A DNA stretch of 32,345 nt, taken from the NCBI GenBank assembly GCA_946624325.1, contig CAMOSC010000009.1:1-32345 (forward strand). Direction: 5' to 3'. The notes below the pieces were generated by a model. It was not told the DNA's origin and did not search any database. It was given only the letters and a program-made list of their open reading frames with translations. Positions 13,918 through 22,302 of the stretch are shown piece by piece; within the stretch, counting starts at the first letter, position 1; the number at the start of each line of letters is the position of its first letter. This DNA is from an uncultured Clostridia bacterium (GTDB lineage: Bacteria > Bacillota > Clostridia > Lachnospirales > Lachnospiraceae). The position numbers and the translations under genes were made by a program.

Positions 13918-13946
13918 TTGACAAACACGGGCTGTTTCGATATAAT
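13918..13946 (+). promoter_or_regulatory. Consensus promoter of the yceD-rpmF block
   Basis: Perfect -35 TTGACA (13918-13923) and -10 TATAAT (13941-13946) with 17-bp spacing. An imperfect GGCAGACGG / CTGTCCGCC hairpin just after pta (about 13873-13899) may terminate the upstream transcript. Confidence 0.9.
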
Positions 13947-13963
13947 ACTTGAGTATGTGTCAG

Positions 13964-13990
13964 TGTCCCCGTACTTTTTACGGGATGACA
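13964..13990 (+). promoter_or_regulatory. Leader hairpin directly before the yceD SD
   Basis: CCCGTA (13968-13973) pairs with TACGGG (13979-13984) around CTTTT, extended by TGTC / GACA across a small bulge. It abuts the GGAGG at 13991-13995, so it could influence ribosome access or RNA stability. Confidence 0.45.
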
Positions 13991-14000
13991 GGAGGATTGC

Positions 14001-14534
14001 ATGCAGATAGATCTGACGGAGTTTTTTTCAGCGGCCGGTCTGACAAAGGAGATGGAAGTCCCCTTTGAACAGAAGGAGGTGTGCTGGAACGGAGAGCAGT
14101 ATCCGGTTTCGGAGGCCCTTCCGGTTCAGCTTACGGTTACCGGCGAAGGCGGCGGTGTGCTCAGCATATCCGGAAGTGCCCGTCTCACCCTGGAAATCCC
14201 CTGCGGCAGATGTCTGACACCTGTGGCATATCCGTTCACCCTGAGCTTTGAGCACAGGATTGAAACCGCGAATGAAGGGGAAGAAGACACGGAGGCGACG
14301 GACGAGCAGCCTTTCGTCCTGAACCATCTGCTTGATGTTGACCGGCTGGTCAGCGAAGAGCTGTATGTAAATATGCCTATGAAGGTTCTGTGCAAACCGG
14401 ATTGCCTCGGGATCTGCCCGAAATGCGGCTGCAACAGAAATATCAGGGATTGCGGCTGTGACCTTTTTGAGCCGGATCCAAGAATGGCTCTGATCCGTGA
14501 CCTGTTTCAGGGAGGCGGAGAGAACGGTTCCTGA
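14001..14534 (+). CDS. yceD: DUF177 / YceD family protein
   Basis: 177 residues. YceD proteins are encoded immediately before rpmF in many bacteria and have been linked to 23S rRNA maturation or accumulation; the exact activity is not settled. The sequence shows the family's CGRCLTP motif in the middle, an acidic stretch (NEGEEDTEATDEQ), then LDVDRLVSEELYVNMPMKVLC and a Cys-rich end (CLGICPKCGCNRNIRDCGC), which may bind zinc. The ATG has a GGAGG SD 5 bp upstream. Its promoter and leader hairpin start the yceD-rpmF-plsX-acpP-rnc-smc block. Confidence 0.88.
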   Translation: MQIDLTEFFSAAGLTKEMEVPFEQKEVCWNGEQYPVSEALPVQLTVTGEGGGVLSISGSARLTLEIPCGRCLTPVAYPFTLSFEHRIETANEGEEDTEATDEQPFVLNHLLDVDRLVSEELYVNMPMKVLCKPDCLGICPKCGCNRNIRDCGCDLFEPDPRMALIRDLFQGGGENGS

Positions 14535-14589
14535 TATCGGATCAGGCTGTAAATGACGAAGCACGGCTTCGGTAAAAGGAGGTGGGATC

Positions 14590-14772
14590 ATGTCTATTTG
14601 TCCGAAGAACAAATCCTCTAAGGCAAGAAGAGACAAACGCAGGGCGAACTGGAAGATGGGAACCATGAATCTGGTTAAGTGCAGCAAGTGCGGTGCACTG
14701 ACGCTTCCGCACAGAGTCTGCAAGGCCTGCGGTTCTTACAATAAGAGAGAGATCATTTCTGTGGAAGACTGA
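14590..14772 (+). CDS. rpmF: 50S ribosomal protein L32
   Basis: 60 residues, normal length. It has the basic N-terminus MSICPKNKSSKARRDKRRA and a complete zinc-binding C4 motif (CSKCG...CKACG), so this is the zinc-containing (C+) form. The ATG follows a strong AAAGGAGG SD. It sits in the conserved yceD-rpmF-plsX order, which ties ribosome output to phospholipid synthesis. Confidence 0.97.
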   Translation: MSICPKNKSSKARRDKRRANWKMGTMNLVKCSKCGALTLPHRVCKACGSYNKREIISVED

Positions 14773-14779
14773 TCGTAAC

Positions 14780-14808
14780 AAGTGCCCTGCCCTGTGCAAG
14801 GCACTTTT
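14780..14808 (+). terminator. Hairpin between rpmF and plsX (attenuator or partial terminator)
   Basis: AAGTGCC (14780-14786) pairs with GGCACTT (14800-14806), with a short broken T run (TTTTGCGTTT) after it. Because plsX follows 24 bp later and has no own promoter that I can see, it probably sets the ratio of L32 to PlsX transcripts. Confidence 0.55.
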
Positions 14809-14829
14809 GCGTTTCGGAGGTTATTGAAT

Positions 14830-15831
14830 ATGGTAAGAATTGCACTGGACGGCATGGGCGGCGATAACGCGCCTTCCTGCATGGTTGAAGGAGCGCTTGA
14901 CGCGCTTTCGAAAAACAAGGATATTCAGATTACGCTCGTCGGTGTTGAGGAGAAGCTGCAGGAAGAGCTTAAGAAACACGGGGGCGTACCGGAACGACTC
15001 AGCATAGTGCCCGCCACCGAAGTGATTGAGACAGCGGAGCCGCCCGTCGAGGCAATCCGCCATAAAAAGAATTCCTCCATTGTGGTAGGGCTCCGTATGG
15101 TCCATGACCTTCAGGCCGATGCCTTCGTGTCCTGCGGCAGCACCGGTGCGCTGCTTGTGGGCGGACAGCTGCTGGCCGGCCGGGTGCGCGGCGTGCGCAG
15201 GGCCCCGCTGGCCCCGCTGATCCCTACGGTAAAGGGCGTATCATTGCTGATTGACTGCGGCGCGAACGTCGATGCGAAGGCCCAGGACCTGGTATCGTTT
15301 GCCCAGATGGGTTCCGTCTATATGGAAAATGCCATGGGCATTCAAGAGCCGTCGGTCGGTATAGTCAACATCGGCGCCGAGGAGGAAAAGGGGAATGCCC
15401 TCGTGAAGGAGGCTTTCCCGCTGCTTAAGGCCTGCCCGGGAATCCGTTTTGTCGGCAGCGTTGAGGCCAGGGATATCCCCTACGGCGCCGCGGACGTGCT
15501 TGTAACGGAGGCCTTTGTCGGGAACATCATCCTCAAGCTTTACGAGGGTGTGGGAACCGCGCTGATTAAGGAAATCAAAAAGGCCATGATGAGCAGTTTT
15601 ACCGGAAAAATCGGCGGTATGCTGGCAAAGCCTTCCCTGAAGGGGGTTGTCAGGAAATTTGATTCCAGTGAGTACGGCGGAGCACCGCTTCTCGGGCTGA
15701 GAGGACTTGTGGTCAAGGCACACGGAAGCTCCACAGCAAAGGAAGTCAGCAACGCCATTTTGCAGTGTATAACGTTTAAAGAGCAGAATATTGCCGAAAT
15801 GATTGAAGAACGCCTTGCCGGCCAGCCCTGA
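14830..15831 (+). CDS. plsX: Phosphate acyltransferase PlsX
   Basis: 333 residues. PlsX converts acyl-ACP and phosphate to acyl-phosphate, the donor for PlsY in glycerol-3-phosphate acylation; it is a peripheral membrane enzyme. Motifs: MVRIALDGMGGDNAP at the start, HKKNSSIVVGL, the SCGSTGALLVGG loop, PTVKGVSLLIDCGANVD, GIVNIGAEEEKGN, GAADVLVTEAFVGNIILKL and YGGAPLLGLRG near the end. The start at 14830 has GGAGG 9 bp upstream. It is followed by a 285-bp gap filled by leader repeats before acpP. Confidence 0.96.
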   Translation: MVRIALDGMGGDNAPSCMVEGALDALSKNKDIQITLVGVEEKLQEELKKHGGVPERLSIVPATEVIETAEPPVEAIRHKKNSSIVVGLRMVHDLQADAFVSCGSTGALLVGGQLLAGRVRGVRRAPLAPLIPTVKGVSLLIDCGANVDAKAQDLVSFAQMGSVYMENAMGIQEPSVGIVNIGAEEEKGNALVKEAFPLLKACPGIRFVGSVEARDIPYGAADVLVTEAFVGNIILKLYEGVGTALIKEIKKAMMSSFTGKIGGMLAKPSLKGVVRKFDSSEYGGAPLLGLRGLVVKAHGSSTAKEVSNAILQCITFKEQNIAEMIEERLAGQP

Positions 15832-15900
15832 TGCGGGCGTTCCCGCAATGCAAGGAGAGATCAGAGAACTGTTCCGCACCTGCCGCTGTTTGCGGACAGG

Positions 15901-16116
15901 GGTGCAAAACAGGTATCCGCAGCCATAAAGTCACAGTGCAAACGGTGTTCCGGGAGGAGACATATTTTGCCCACGGCGGAACTTTTGTCCACGACAGAAC
16001 TTTTGCCCACAGCGGAACTTTTGCCACGGCGGAAATTTAGCCGGTTGTGGCTGCAAAACAGTCATCTACGGCCATCAGGTTCAAGTACAAAACGGTGTTC
16101 TGAGAGGAGGTATCAC
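15901..16116 (+). repeat. Family B leader repeat before acpP, with tandem half-copy and 18-bp minisatellite
   Basis: A 3' half-copy (about 15901-15957: GTGCAAAACAGG...AGCCATAAAGTCACAGTGCAAA...GGGAGGAG) runs straight into a full copy beginning AGGAGACATATTTTGCCC. Inside the full copy, where other copies have a simple hairpin, four 18-bp units TTTTG(C/T)CCAC... lie at 15965-15982, 15983-16000, 16001-16018 and 16019-16036. The copy then continues GTGGCTGCAAAACAGTCATC and ends in GAGAGGAGG, the SD of acpP. Positions 15832-15900 hold nothing recognised. Confidence 0.8.
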
Positions 16117-16347
16117 ATGGAATTTGAAAAATTGAAAGCGATTATTGCGGATGCCATGGGAATTGACGAGGACGGGATTACGCCTCAGACGAGCTTCAAG
16201 GAGGATCTCGGGGCGGATTCCCTGGATGTTTTCCAGATCGTTCTCGGAATCGAGCAGGAGTTTGATATTGAGATTCCCGAGGATGCGGTGGAGAGCATCG
16301 AGACGGTGGAGGATGCCGTGAATGCCATCCGCGGGGCAAAAGCATAA
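16117..16347 (+). CDS. acpP: Acyl carrier protein
   Basis: 76 residues, standard ACP length and strongly acidic. The phosphopantetheine attachment serine is S35 in LGADSLDVFQIV, followed by the helix III region (EIPEDAVESIETVEDAVNAI). It carries growing acyl chains in fatty-acid synthesis and supplies acyl groups to PlsX. The start at 16117 is fixed by AGAGGAGG just upstream and by homology; the frame open further upstream runs through the leader repeat. The whole leader and SD are family B repeat sequence. Confidence 0.97.
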   Translation: MEFEKLKAIIADAMGIDEDGITPQTSFKEDLGADSLDVFQIVLGIEQEFDIEIPEDAVESIETVEDAVNAIRGAKA

Positions 16348-16479
16348 GAAACCGCAGCCGGATAACCCGGGCAGCCTGCGAAGGAAGGTTTTAAGCCGGA
16401 CGGGCAGGGTGACCGCGTTTTCCGCATACGGTTCCGAAGGGAACGTCTGAACGGGCGTTTCCATATAAAATGATTGCGA

Positions 16480-16512
16480 CGCCTGTCCTTTTCTTCTGGA
16501 AACGGACAGGCG
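16480..16512 (+). promoter_or_regulatory. Long hairpin in the rnc leader, candidate RNase III autoregulation site
   Basis: CGCCTGTCC (16480-16488) pairs with GGACAGGCG (16504-16512). After a single T/C mismatch, TTTC pairs with GAAA around TTCTG. The hairpin ends 24 nt before the rnc start and has no T run. The acpP-rnc gap before it (16348-16479) shows no other clear feature. Confidence 0.5.
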
Positions 16513-16536
16513 CATGCCATAGAAAGGGGAAATACG

Positions 16537-17229
16537 GTGAACAAACTGGAGGAGATTATCGGTTATCATTTCCATGATCCGTCCCTGCTTGAACTGGCCC
16601 TGACGCACAGCTCCTACGCGCACGAGCATTTTGCCGGGAAGCGGCACGACAACGAACGCCTGGAGTTTCTCGGGGATGCGGTGCTGGAACTGGTTTCCAG
16701 TGATTTTCTTTACAGCCAGCATGAGAAATATCCGGAGGGGGAGCTGACAAAGCTGCGGGCAAGCATTGTCTGTGAGCCCACGCTTGCCCTTTGCGCGGAT
16801 GCCATTTCGCTCGGAAGCTTTCTGCGGCTTGGACGGGGGGAGGAATCAACGGGGGGAAGGCACCGGGCGTCCATTACGTCGGATGCCATGGAAGCGCTGA
16901 TCGGGGCGATCTACCTGGATGGTGGTTTTGCTAATGCAAAAGATTTTGTCATGAAGTTCATCCTGAATGACCTTGACAGCAAGAAGCTCTTTTATGATAG
17001 CAAAACAATCCTTCAGGAAATCGTCCAGAAGGAGTTTGCGGATCCGCTGTCCTATGAGCTGGTGTCAGAGGAAGGGCCGGATCACGACAAGCGCTTCTGT
17101 GTCCGCACCTTCATCGGAACAGTTCCGTACGGCGACGGAGTCGGACATACCAAGAAGGCGGCCCAGCAGGTCGCGGCTTATAAGACCATTCTGATGCTGC
17201 GTGAAAAGACGAGGGAAACATGTACCTGA
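16537..17229 (+). CDS. rnc: Ribonuclease III
   Basis: 230 residues. It cleaves double-stranded RNA, including rRNA precursors. The signature NERLEFLGDAVL lies at residues 39-50, and a second acidic site DAMEALIGAIYLDGG completes the catalytic set. The C-terminal dsRNA-binding domain spans about 155-225 (DSKTILQEIVQ...GVGHTKKAAQQVAAYKTI). Start is GTG at 16537 with AAAGGGGA about 6 bp upstream; the longer frame from 16474 would run through the leader hairpin. The last 10 bp overlap smc, so the two are co-translated. Order acpP-rnc-smc-ftsY is typical for Firmicutes. Confidence 0.95.
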   Translation: MNKLEEIIGYHFHDPSLLELALTHSSYAHEHFAGKRHDNERLEFLGDAVLELVSSDFLYSQHEKYPEGELTKLRASIVCEPTLALCADAISLGSFLRLGRGEESTGGRHRASITSDAMEALIGAIYLDGGFANAKDFVMKFILNDLDSKKLFYDSKTILQEIVQKEFADPLSYELVSEEGPDHDKRFCVRTFIGTVPYGDGVGHTKKAAQQVAAYKTILMLREKTRETCT

Positions 17230-20200
17230 AAAGCATTGAGATACAGGGCTTTAAATCGTTTGCAAACAAGACCCTGTTTGAATTTCACAACGGAATCACC
17301 GGTATTGTGGGTCCAAACGGCAGCGGGAAAAGCAACGTGGCCGACGCGGTGCGGTGGGTTCTGGGCGAACAGAGCGCCAAGCAGCTGCGCGGAAGCAGCA
17401 TGCAGGACGTTATTTTTGCCGGCACCGAGCAGAGGAAACCGCAGGGGTTTGCCTCGGTGGCGATCACCTTCGACAATTCCGACCATGTCCTGAATGTGGA
17501 TTTTGACGAGGTTACCGTTACCAGAAGGGTATTCCGTTCCGGTGAGAGCGAGTACATGCTGAATCAGACTCCCTGCAGGCTGCGCGACATCAATGAGCTT
17601 TTCTTTGACACCGGCATCGGCAAGGAGGGATACTCCATCATCGGCCAGGGCCAGATTGACCGGATCCTGAGCACTAAGCCCGATGAGCGCAGGGAGCTGT
17701 TTGACGAGGCCGCCGGCATCGTCAAATACAAGTACCGCAAGAATGCGGCCATGAAGCGGCTGACGAGCGAGCAGGAAAACATGGTGCGCCTGACGGATAT
17801 CATGTCCGAACTGGAACAGCGCGTCGGTCCCCTGCAGAAGCAGTCCGAGAATGCCAGGGAATATCTGAAGCTGCATGATGCCCTCCGGGAACGGGAGATC
17901 AATGCGTTTGTGCTGGAAAGCAGACAGGGTGAGGAGAGCCTGAAGAAAACCCTGGACCGCCTCGAGATCGTCACGGGGGACTTTGAAGCGCGGCAGGCGG
18001 ATATTGAGAACCTGAGAAAGGAGTATGCCTCCGGGGAACAGGCTCTCGCAGACGCCGATGCGGCCATAGAAGAGGTCAGAACGCGCCAGGAGAAGCTGAA
18101 GGCCGCTCTCCAGGAGCGCGAAGGCCAGATCCTGGTGCTGAAGGAGCAGATCCGTACGGAGGAGCTGCGGACGGAACATGCCGAGAGCAGAAAACGCCAG
18201 CTGGAAGAGCGGGCGAGCGAGCGTGCGGATAACCGGAAGGAGACGGCTGAAAAGCGCCAGGAACTCAACCGGCAGATCTATGATGCCCAGTCAAGCCAGG
18301 CAATCCTCAACCGCAGGGCAGAGGAGCTTCAGGAAAAGCTCTCTGACGCACAGCAATTGATCCGCTCGGGGCAGAGCAGGGTGATCGGCCTGCTGAACCG
18401 GAAAACAGAGCTGGCGGCGGATCTTCAGAAATACGACACGTTACTGGAGCAGCTGCGGATTCAGAAATCCCAGCTCACCGGAGACCTGCTGAAGTCCGGT
18501 ACAAAGGAACAGGAGACCTCCGAAGAGCTGAAGCGCCGCGAGGCAACCCTTGCCAAAAGGCAGGAGACGCTGGAGAAAGGCCGGCGGAAGCTTTCGGAGC
18601 TGGATGCGCTTCTGCGCGGGCAGCGGCGGGAGTTTGAGGATCTGCAGAATGCCTACGGCGAGCTGCGCCGGGCCCATCAGGCTTCGCTCACCAGACAGGA
18701 AAGCCTCAGAAACCTCGCGGAGCGCTATGAGGGCTACGGGAACGCCATCCGGCGGGTGATGGAGGAGAGAAGCTCGGAACCCGGTATCTGCGGCGTGGTC
18801 GCGGATCTGTTTCATGTGGAGAAGGAATACGAAACGGCTATTGAAACGGCACTCGGCGGCAGTATTCAGAATATCGTCACCGACACCGAACAGACGGCAA
18901 AGCGGCTGATCGGTTTCCTGAAGAAGAACCGCCACGGCCGGGCGACCTTCCTTCCCCTCGATGCCATCACGAAAACGCAGGACTTCCATCAGCGGGAAGT
19001 GCTGAAGGAGGAGGGAATCATCGGCCTGGCGAGCGGGCTGGTGCGCACCGAAAAGAGATACGACAGCGTACGGGAGTTCCTGCTCGGCAGAATCGTCGTT
19101 GCCGATACCATTGATCACGCCATGCGGGTTTCCGCAAAGTACAAAAGGACCCTTCGCATTGTCACGCTCGAGGGGGACCTGCTGAATCCGGGAGGCTCCA
19201 TGACGGGCGGCGCATACCGCAACAGCAGCAACCTTCTCGGCAGAAACCGGGAAATGGAGGCGCTGGAAAAACAGATCGCCGGGGAGAAGGAGAAGCTGGA
19301 AAAACAGAAAAGAAGGCTTGAACAGCTTTCCGGAAGTATCGGAAATCTGGACAGGGAGCTCTCCGAGCTTCGCCAAAATGCTGAGGATGACCGCCTGAAG
19401 GAGACGGCGGAGCGGATGCGCCTGGATGCCGAGAAGGAGCAGCTGGAACAGATCCAGAGGGATGCCGGCCATACCCGGGCGGAACTCCTCCTTCTGGAGC
19501 AGTCCGTGAAGGAAGCGATGCAGAAGCGGAGCGAAGTCCTGGAGGAGTCCGGACAGGTTGAAAAGGATCAGAGCCTTACGCAGACCGCTTCGGAGGAATC
19601 CATCGCGAAGTCCGAGAGCTGGCAGGACGAGCTGAAGGAGGTCCGGGCGGGCCTTCAGGAACAGGAGCTGGTGCTTGCCAGGCTTTCCCAGTCGGATGCC
19701 TTCCTCTCCGAAACACTGCTGCGGCTCTCCGAGGAGGAGCGCGGCGAGGGCGGGGAGCTTGAATCCCTGAACAATGATCTTGAAAATTCGCGGGAGGCGG
19801 TGTCGGGACTGAATGCCAGGATCGCATCGCTTTCCGATGAAAACGTGCAGGCGGGCGAGGCGCTTACCGCGTGCGTGGCGCAGCTGGAAGTGCTCACGAA
19901 GGACCGTGAGCGGAAAAACAGTGACCTCAGGGGCTTCTTTGAGAAGCAGGAGGAGCTGTCGGGACAGCTCAGGCTCCTGGACAGGGAGCAGAATACGCTG
20001 GAGAATCAGAAAAACAGACAGGAAGAGCGCCTCAACGACCTGACTGAGAATCTCTGGACGGAATATGAGCTGAACCCCAGTCAGGCGAAAGCCCTGTTCT
20101 CGGAGAACGGCGTACCTTTGCAGGAGCTGCGAAAGGAGATCAAAGCCTTAAAGGAGCAGGTAAAAAAGCTGGGCCCCGTCAATGTCAGCGCCATCGAGGA

Positions 20201-20777
20201 ATATGCCGAGGTCAGTGAGCGCTATGAATTCATGAAAAAACAGTATGATGATCTGGAGGTATCCAGAAAGATGCTGTTAGATGTCATAGAGGAGCTGGAC
20301 CGCGGCATGCGAGAGCAGTTTACGGAGCAGTTTGCCCTGATCCGCGAGGAGTTTGACCGGGTTTTCAAAGAGCTGTTCGGAGGCGGAAAGGGCACCATTG
20401 AGCTGGTTGAGGGGGAGGATATACTGGAAGCCGGCATTTCCATCATCTCCCAGCCGCCGGGCAAGAAGCTGCAGAACATGATGCAGCTTTCGGGAGGAGA
20501 AAAGGCCCTGACGGCCATCGCCCTGCTGTTCGCCATCCAGAACCTGAAGCCGTCGCCCTTCTGCCTGCTGGATGAGATAGAAGCGGCGCTGGATGACTCC
20601 AACGTGGGTCGGTTTGCGGGCTACCTCCATAAGCTGACGGCGCACACGCAGTTTATTGTCATCACGCACAGAAGGGGCACCATGTCTTCGGCAGACCGCC
20701 TCTACGGTATTACCATGCAGGAGAAGGGCGTATCGGCCCTCGTCAGCGTAAACCTGATTGAGAATGAACTGAGCTGA
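17220..20777 (+). CDS. smc: Chromosome partition protein SMC
   Basis: 1185 residues, full length. SMC dimers with ScpAB compact and segregate the chromosome. The N-terminal head has Walker A GPNGSGKS (residues 31-38). A coiled coil of Glu/Lys/Arg-rich heptads runs from about 165 to 500. The hinge lies at about 504-661, ending GGSMTGG. The return coiled coil leads to the C-terminal head with signature LSGGEKAL (from 1090) and Walker B LLDEIEAALD (D1118, E1119). The start overlaps the end of rnc, and no SD spacer exists beyond AGGGAAAC. All motifs needed for ATP hydrolysis are present. Confidence 0.97.
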   Translation: MYLKSIEIQGFKSFANKTLFEFHNGITGIVGPNGSGKSNVADAVRWVLGEQSAKQLRGSSMQDVIFAGTEQRKPQGFASVAITFDNSDHVLNVDFDEVTVTRRVFRSGESEYMLNQTPCRLRDINELFFDTGIGKEGYSIIGQGQIDRILSTKPDERRELFDEAAGIVKYKYRKNAAMKRLTSEQENMVRLTDIMSELEQRVGPLQKQSENAREYLKLHDALREREINAFVLESRQGEESLKKTLDRLEIVTGDFEARQADIENLRKEYASGEQALADADAAIEEVRTRQEKLKAALQEREGQILVLKEQIRTEELRTEHAESRKRQLEERASERADNRKETAEKRQELNRQIYDAQSSQAILNRRAEELQEKLSDAQQLIRSGQSRVIGLLNRKTELAADLQKYDTLLEQLRIQKSQLTGDLLKSGTKEQETSEELKRREATLAKRQETLEKGRRKLSELDALLRGQRREFEDLQNAYGELRRAHQASLTRQESLRNLAERYEGYGNAIRRVMEERSSEPGICGVVADLFHVEKEYETAIETALGGSIQNIVTDTEQTAKRLIGFLKKNRHGRATFLPLDAITKTQDFHQREVLKEEGIIGLASGLVRTEKRYDSVREFLLGRIVVADTIDHAMRVSAKYKRTLRIVTLEGDLLNPGGSMTGGAYRNSSNLLGRNREMEALEKQIAGEKEKLEKQKRRLEQLSGSIGNLDRELSELRQNAEDDRLKETAERMRLDAEKEQLEQIQRDAGHTRAELLLLEQSVKEAMQKRSEVLEESGQVEKDQSLTQTASEESIAKSESWQDELKEVRAGLQEQELVLARLSQSDAFLSETLLRLSEEERGEGGELESLNNDLENSREAVSGLNARIASLSDENVQAGEALTACVAQLEVLTKDRERKNSDLRGFFEKQEELSGQLRLLDREQNTLENQKNRQEERLNDLTENLWTEYELNPSQAKALFSENGVPLQELRKEIKALKEQVKKLGPVNVSAIEEYAEVSERYEFMKKQYDDLEVSRKMLLDVIEELDRGMREQFTEQFALIREEFDRVFKELFGGGKGTIELVEGEDILEAGISIISQPPGKKLQNMMQLSGGEKALTAIALLFAIQNLKPSPFCLLDEIEAALDDSNVGRFAGYLHKLTAHTQFIVITHRRGTMSSADRLYGITMQEKGVSALVSVNLIENELS

Positions 20778-20843
20778 GGAGTAAGCCCTGTATTTCACGG
20801 CATAAGCACCGGCGGCAGAACGGACAGACGGAAGGAATAAACG

Positions 20844-21782
20844 ATGTTTGAGAAGAAAAAAAGTATATTTCAGCGCCTGAAGGAAGGCCTCACAAAAACC
20901 CGGGACAATATTGTATCCGGGATTGATTCCATTTTCCATGGGTTTTCGGCGATCGACGATGATTTTTACGAGGAACTGGAGGAAGCGCTGATTATGGGCG
21001 ACCTCGGCGCAAAAACCACAGAGCAGATCCTCGACAACCTGAAGGAACAGGTGAAGGAAAGGCATATAAAAGACCCACAGGACTGCCGTCAGATGCTGAT
21101 TGACAGTATCTGCCGCCAGATGGATCTCGGGGAAAATGCCTATGAGTACGAAAAGCGCAAATCCGTCGTCCTGGTGATCGGCGTAAACGGTGTGGGAAAG
21201 ACCACCTCCATCGGAAAGATCGCTTCGCAGCTGAAGGAGGACGGAAAGAAGGTCCTGGTTGCCGCCGCGGATACCTTCAGGGCCGCCGCGATAGACCAGC
21301 TGGACACCTGGTGCAGGCGCGCCGGCGTTCCCATGATCGCACATCAGGAGGGATCCGACCCCGCCGCGGTCATCTATGACGCCATACAGGCTGCCAAAGC
21401 CCGGGACATCGACATCCTGATCTGCGACACGGCCGGCCGCCTCCATAACAAGAAAAATCTCATGGAGGAGCTGAAGAAAATCAACCGTATCATCGACCGC
21501 GAATATCCGGAGTGCTACAGGGAAACCCTTCTGGTCCTGGATGCCACCACCGGTCAGAACGCCATGGTACAGGCTCAGGTTTTCACGGAGGCCGCTGGGA
21601 TTGACGGCATCATCCTGACCAAGATGGACGGTACCGCGAAAGGCGGCATCGCCGTTGCCATCCAGTCGGAGCTCGGTATCCCCGTGAAATACATCGGCGT
21701 AGGCGAGAAGATAGACGATCTCCAGAAATTTGACGCGGAGCAGTTTGTCCGCGCGCTGTTTGACGTAAAGCGCGATGAATGA
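20844..21782 (+). CDS. ftsY: Signal recognition particle receptor FtsY
   Basis: 312 residues, an SRP GTPase that docks the SRP-ribosome complex at the membrane. A short basic N-terminus ([19 protein letters not shown]) replaces the long acidic A domain of E. coli. The NG domain shows G1 GVNGVGKTT (from residue 113), [12 protein letters not shown]3 DTAGRLHNK, and G4 [10 protein letters not shown], ending [21 protein letters not shown]. It lies 66 bp after smc; SD is AAGGAA. Its partners ylxM and ffh follow, but under a separate promoter. Confidence 0.97.
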   Translation: MFEKKKSIFQRLKEGLTKTRDNIVSGIDSIFHGFSAIDDDFYEELEEALIMGDLGAKTTEQILDNLKEQVKERHIKDPQDCRQMLIDSICRQMDLGENAYEYEKRKSVVLVIGVNGVGKTTSIGKIASQLKEDGKKVLVAAADTFRAAAIDQLDTWCRRAGVPMIAHQEGSDPAAVIYDAIQAAKARDIDILICDTAGRLHNKKNLMEELKKINRIIDREYPECYRETLLVLDATTGQNAMVQAQVFTEAAGIDGIILTKMDGTAKGGIAVAIQSELGIPVKYIGVGEKIDDLQKFDAEQFVRALFDVKRDE

Positions 21783-21885
21783 ATGGACGGCGGCCCGAAG
21801 CCGTAAGGGGAGGAGCGCATTTTTCGCTCGCCCTGTGTATTGAGAGGTACATGGAAGACGAAGAAAGTGTGTCAAGAAAAAATAC

Positions 21886-21914
21886 TTGACATCCGGACAC
21901 GGATCGTGTATGAT
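21886..21914 (+). promoter_or_regulatory. Consensus promoter immediately before ylxM
   Basis: Perfect -35 TTGACA (21886-21891) and -10 TATGAT (21909-21914), 17 bp apart. The start would fall near 21921, only about 11 nt before the GTG of ylxM. Confidence 0.85.
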
Positions 21915-21931
21915 ACATCGGGTGATGCAAA

Positions 21932-22276
21932 GTGGAACGAATTGTTGAACGCACATTGCTGTATGATTTCTATGGGGACCTGCTTACCGAGCATCAGAAA
22001 CAGATCTATGAATACATCGTATTTCAGGACCTGTCCCTGAGCGAAACGGCTCAGCTTGCGGGAATCAGCCGTCAGGGCGTACACGACCTCGTGCGCCGCT
22101 GTGATAAAATCCTGGCGGGTTATGAGGAGAAACTGCACCTTGTGCAGCGTTTCCTGACCATACGGGAGTCTGTGGAGGAGCTTCATCAGAAAGTGTGCGC
22201 CTTTGCGGCCCGGAAGGGGGAAGCCCTTCCTGCCGAGATTGAGTCTGCCTGCCAGAAACTGCTGCAGGAAATCTGA
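21932..22276 (+). CDS. ylxM: YlxM family (UPF0122) DNA-binding-like protein
   Basis: 114 residues, with a helix-turn-helix of sigma-70 region 4 type (DLSLSETAQLAGISRQGVHD). YlxM is encoded next to ffh across Firmicutes and has been linked to the SRP pathway in streptococci. Start GTG at 21932 is chosen because it gives the family N-terminus MERIVERTLLYDFYG; its SD (GGGTG, 7 bp upstream) is poor, and the predicted transcript begins almost at that point. It ends 26 bp before ffh. Low translation from a near-leaderless start may be intended. Confidence 0.88.
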   Translation: MERIVERTLLYDFYGDLLTEHQKQIYEYIVFQDLSLSETAQLAGISRQGVHDLVRRCDKILAGYEEKLHLVQRFLTIRESVEELHQKVCAFAARKGEALPAEIESACQKLLQEI

Positions 22277-22302
22277 GAGGTCTCCGGAAAGGATGCGACT
22301 GC

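Noticed and set aside
12150-13928. Long minus-strand open frame opposite the prepilin peptidase gene and pta
   Set aside because: It spans two plus-strand genes, promoters and a terminator, shows no domain, and has no SD of note.
15965-16036. Short CRISPR or iteron cluster before acpP
   Set aside because: Units are contiguous 18-mers with no spacers and lie inside a family B leader copy; no replication initiator gene is near.
20277-21956. 559-codon minus-strand open frame opposite the smc end and ftsY
   Set aside because: It covers two well-supported genes and their gap; its composition is a shadow of the sense codons.
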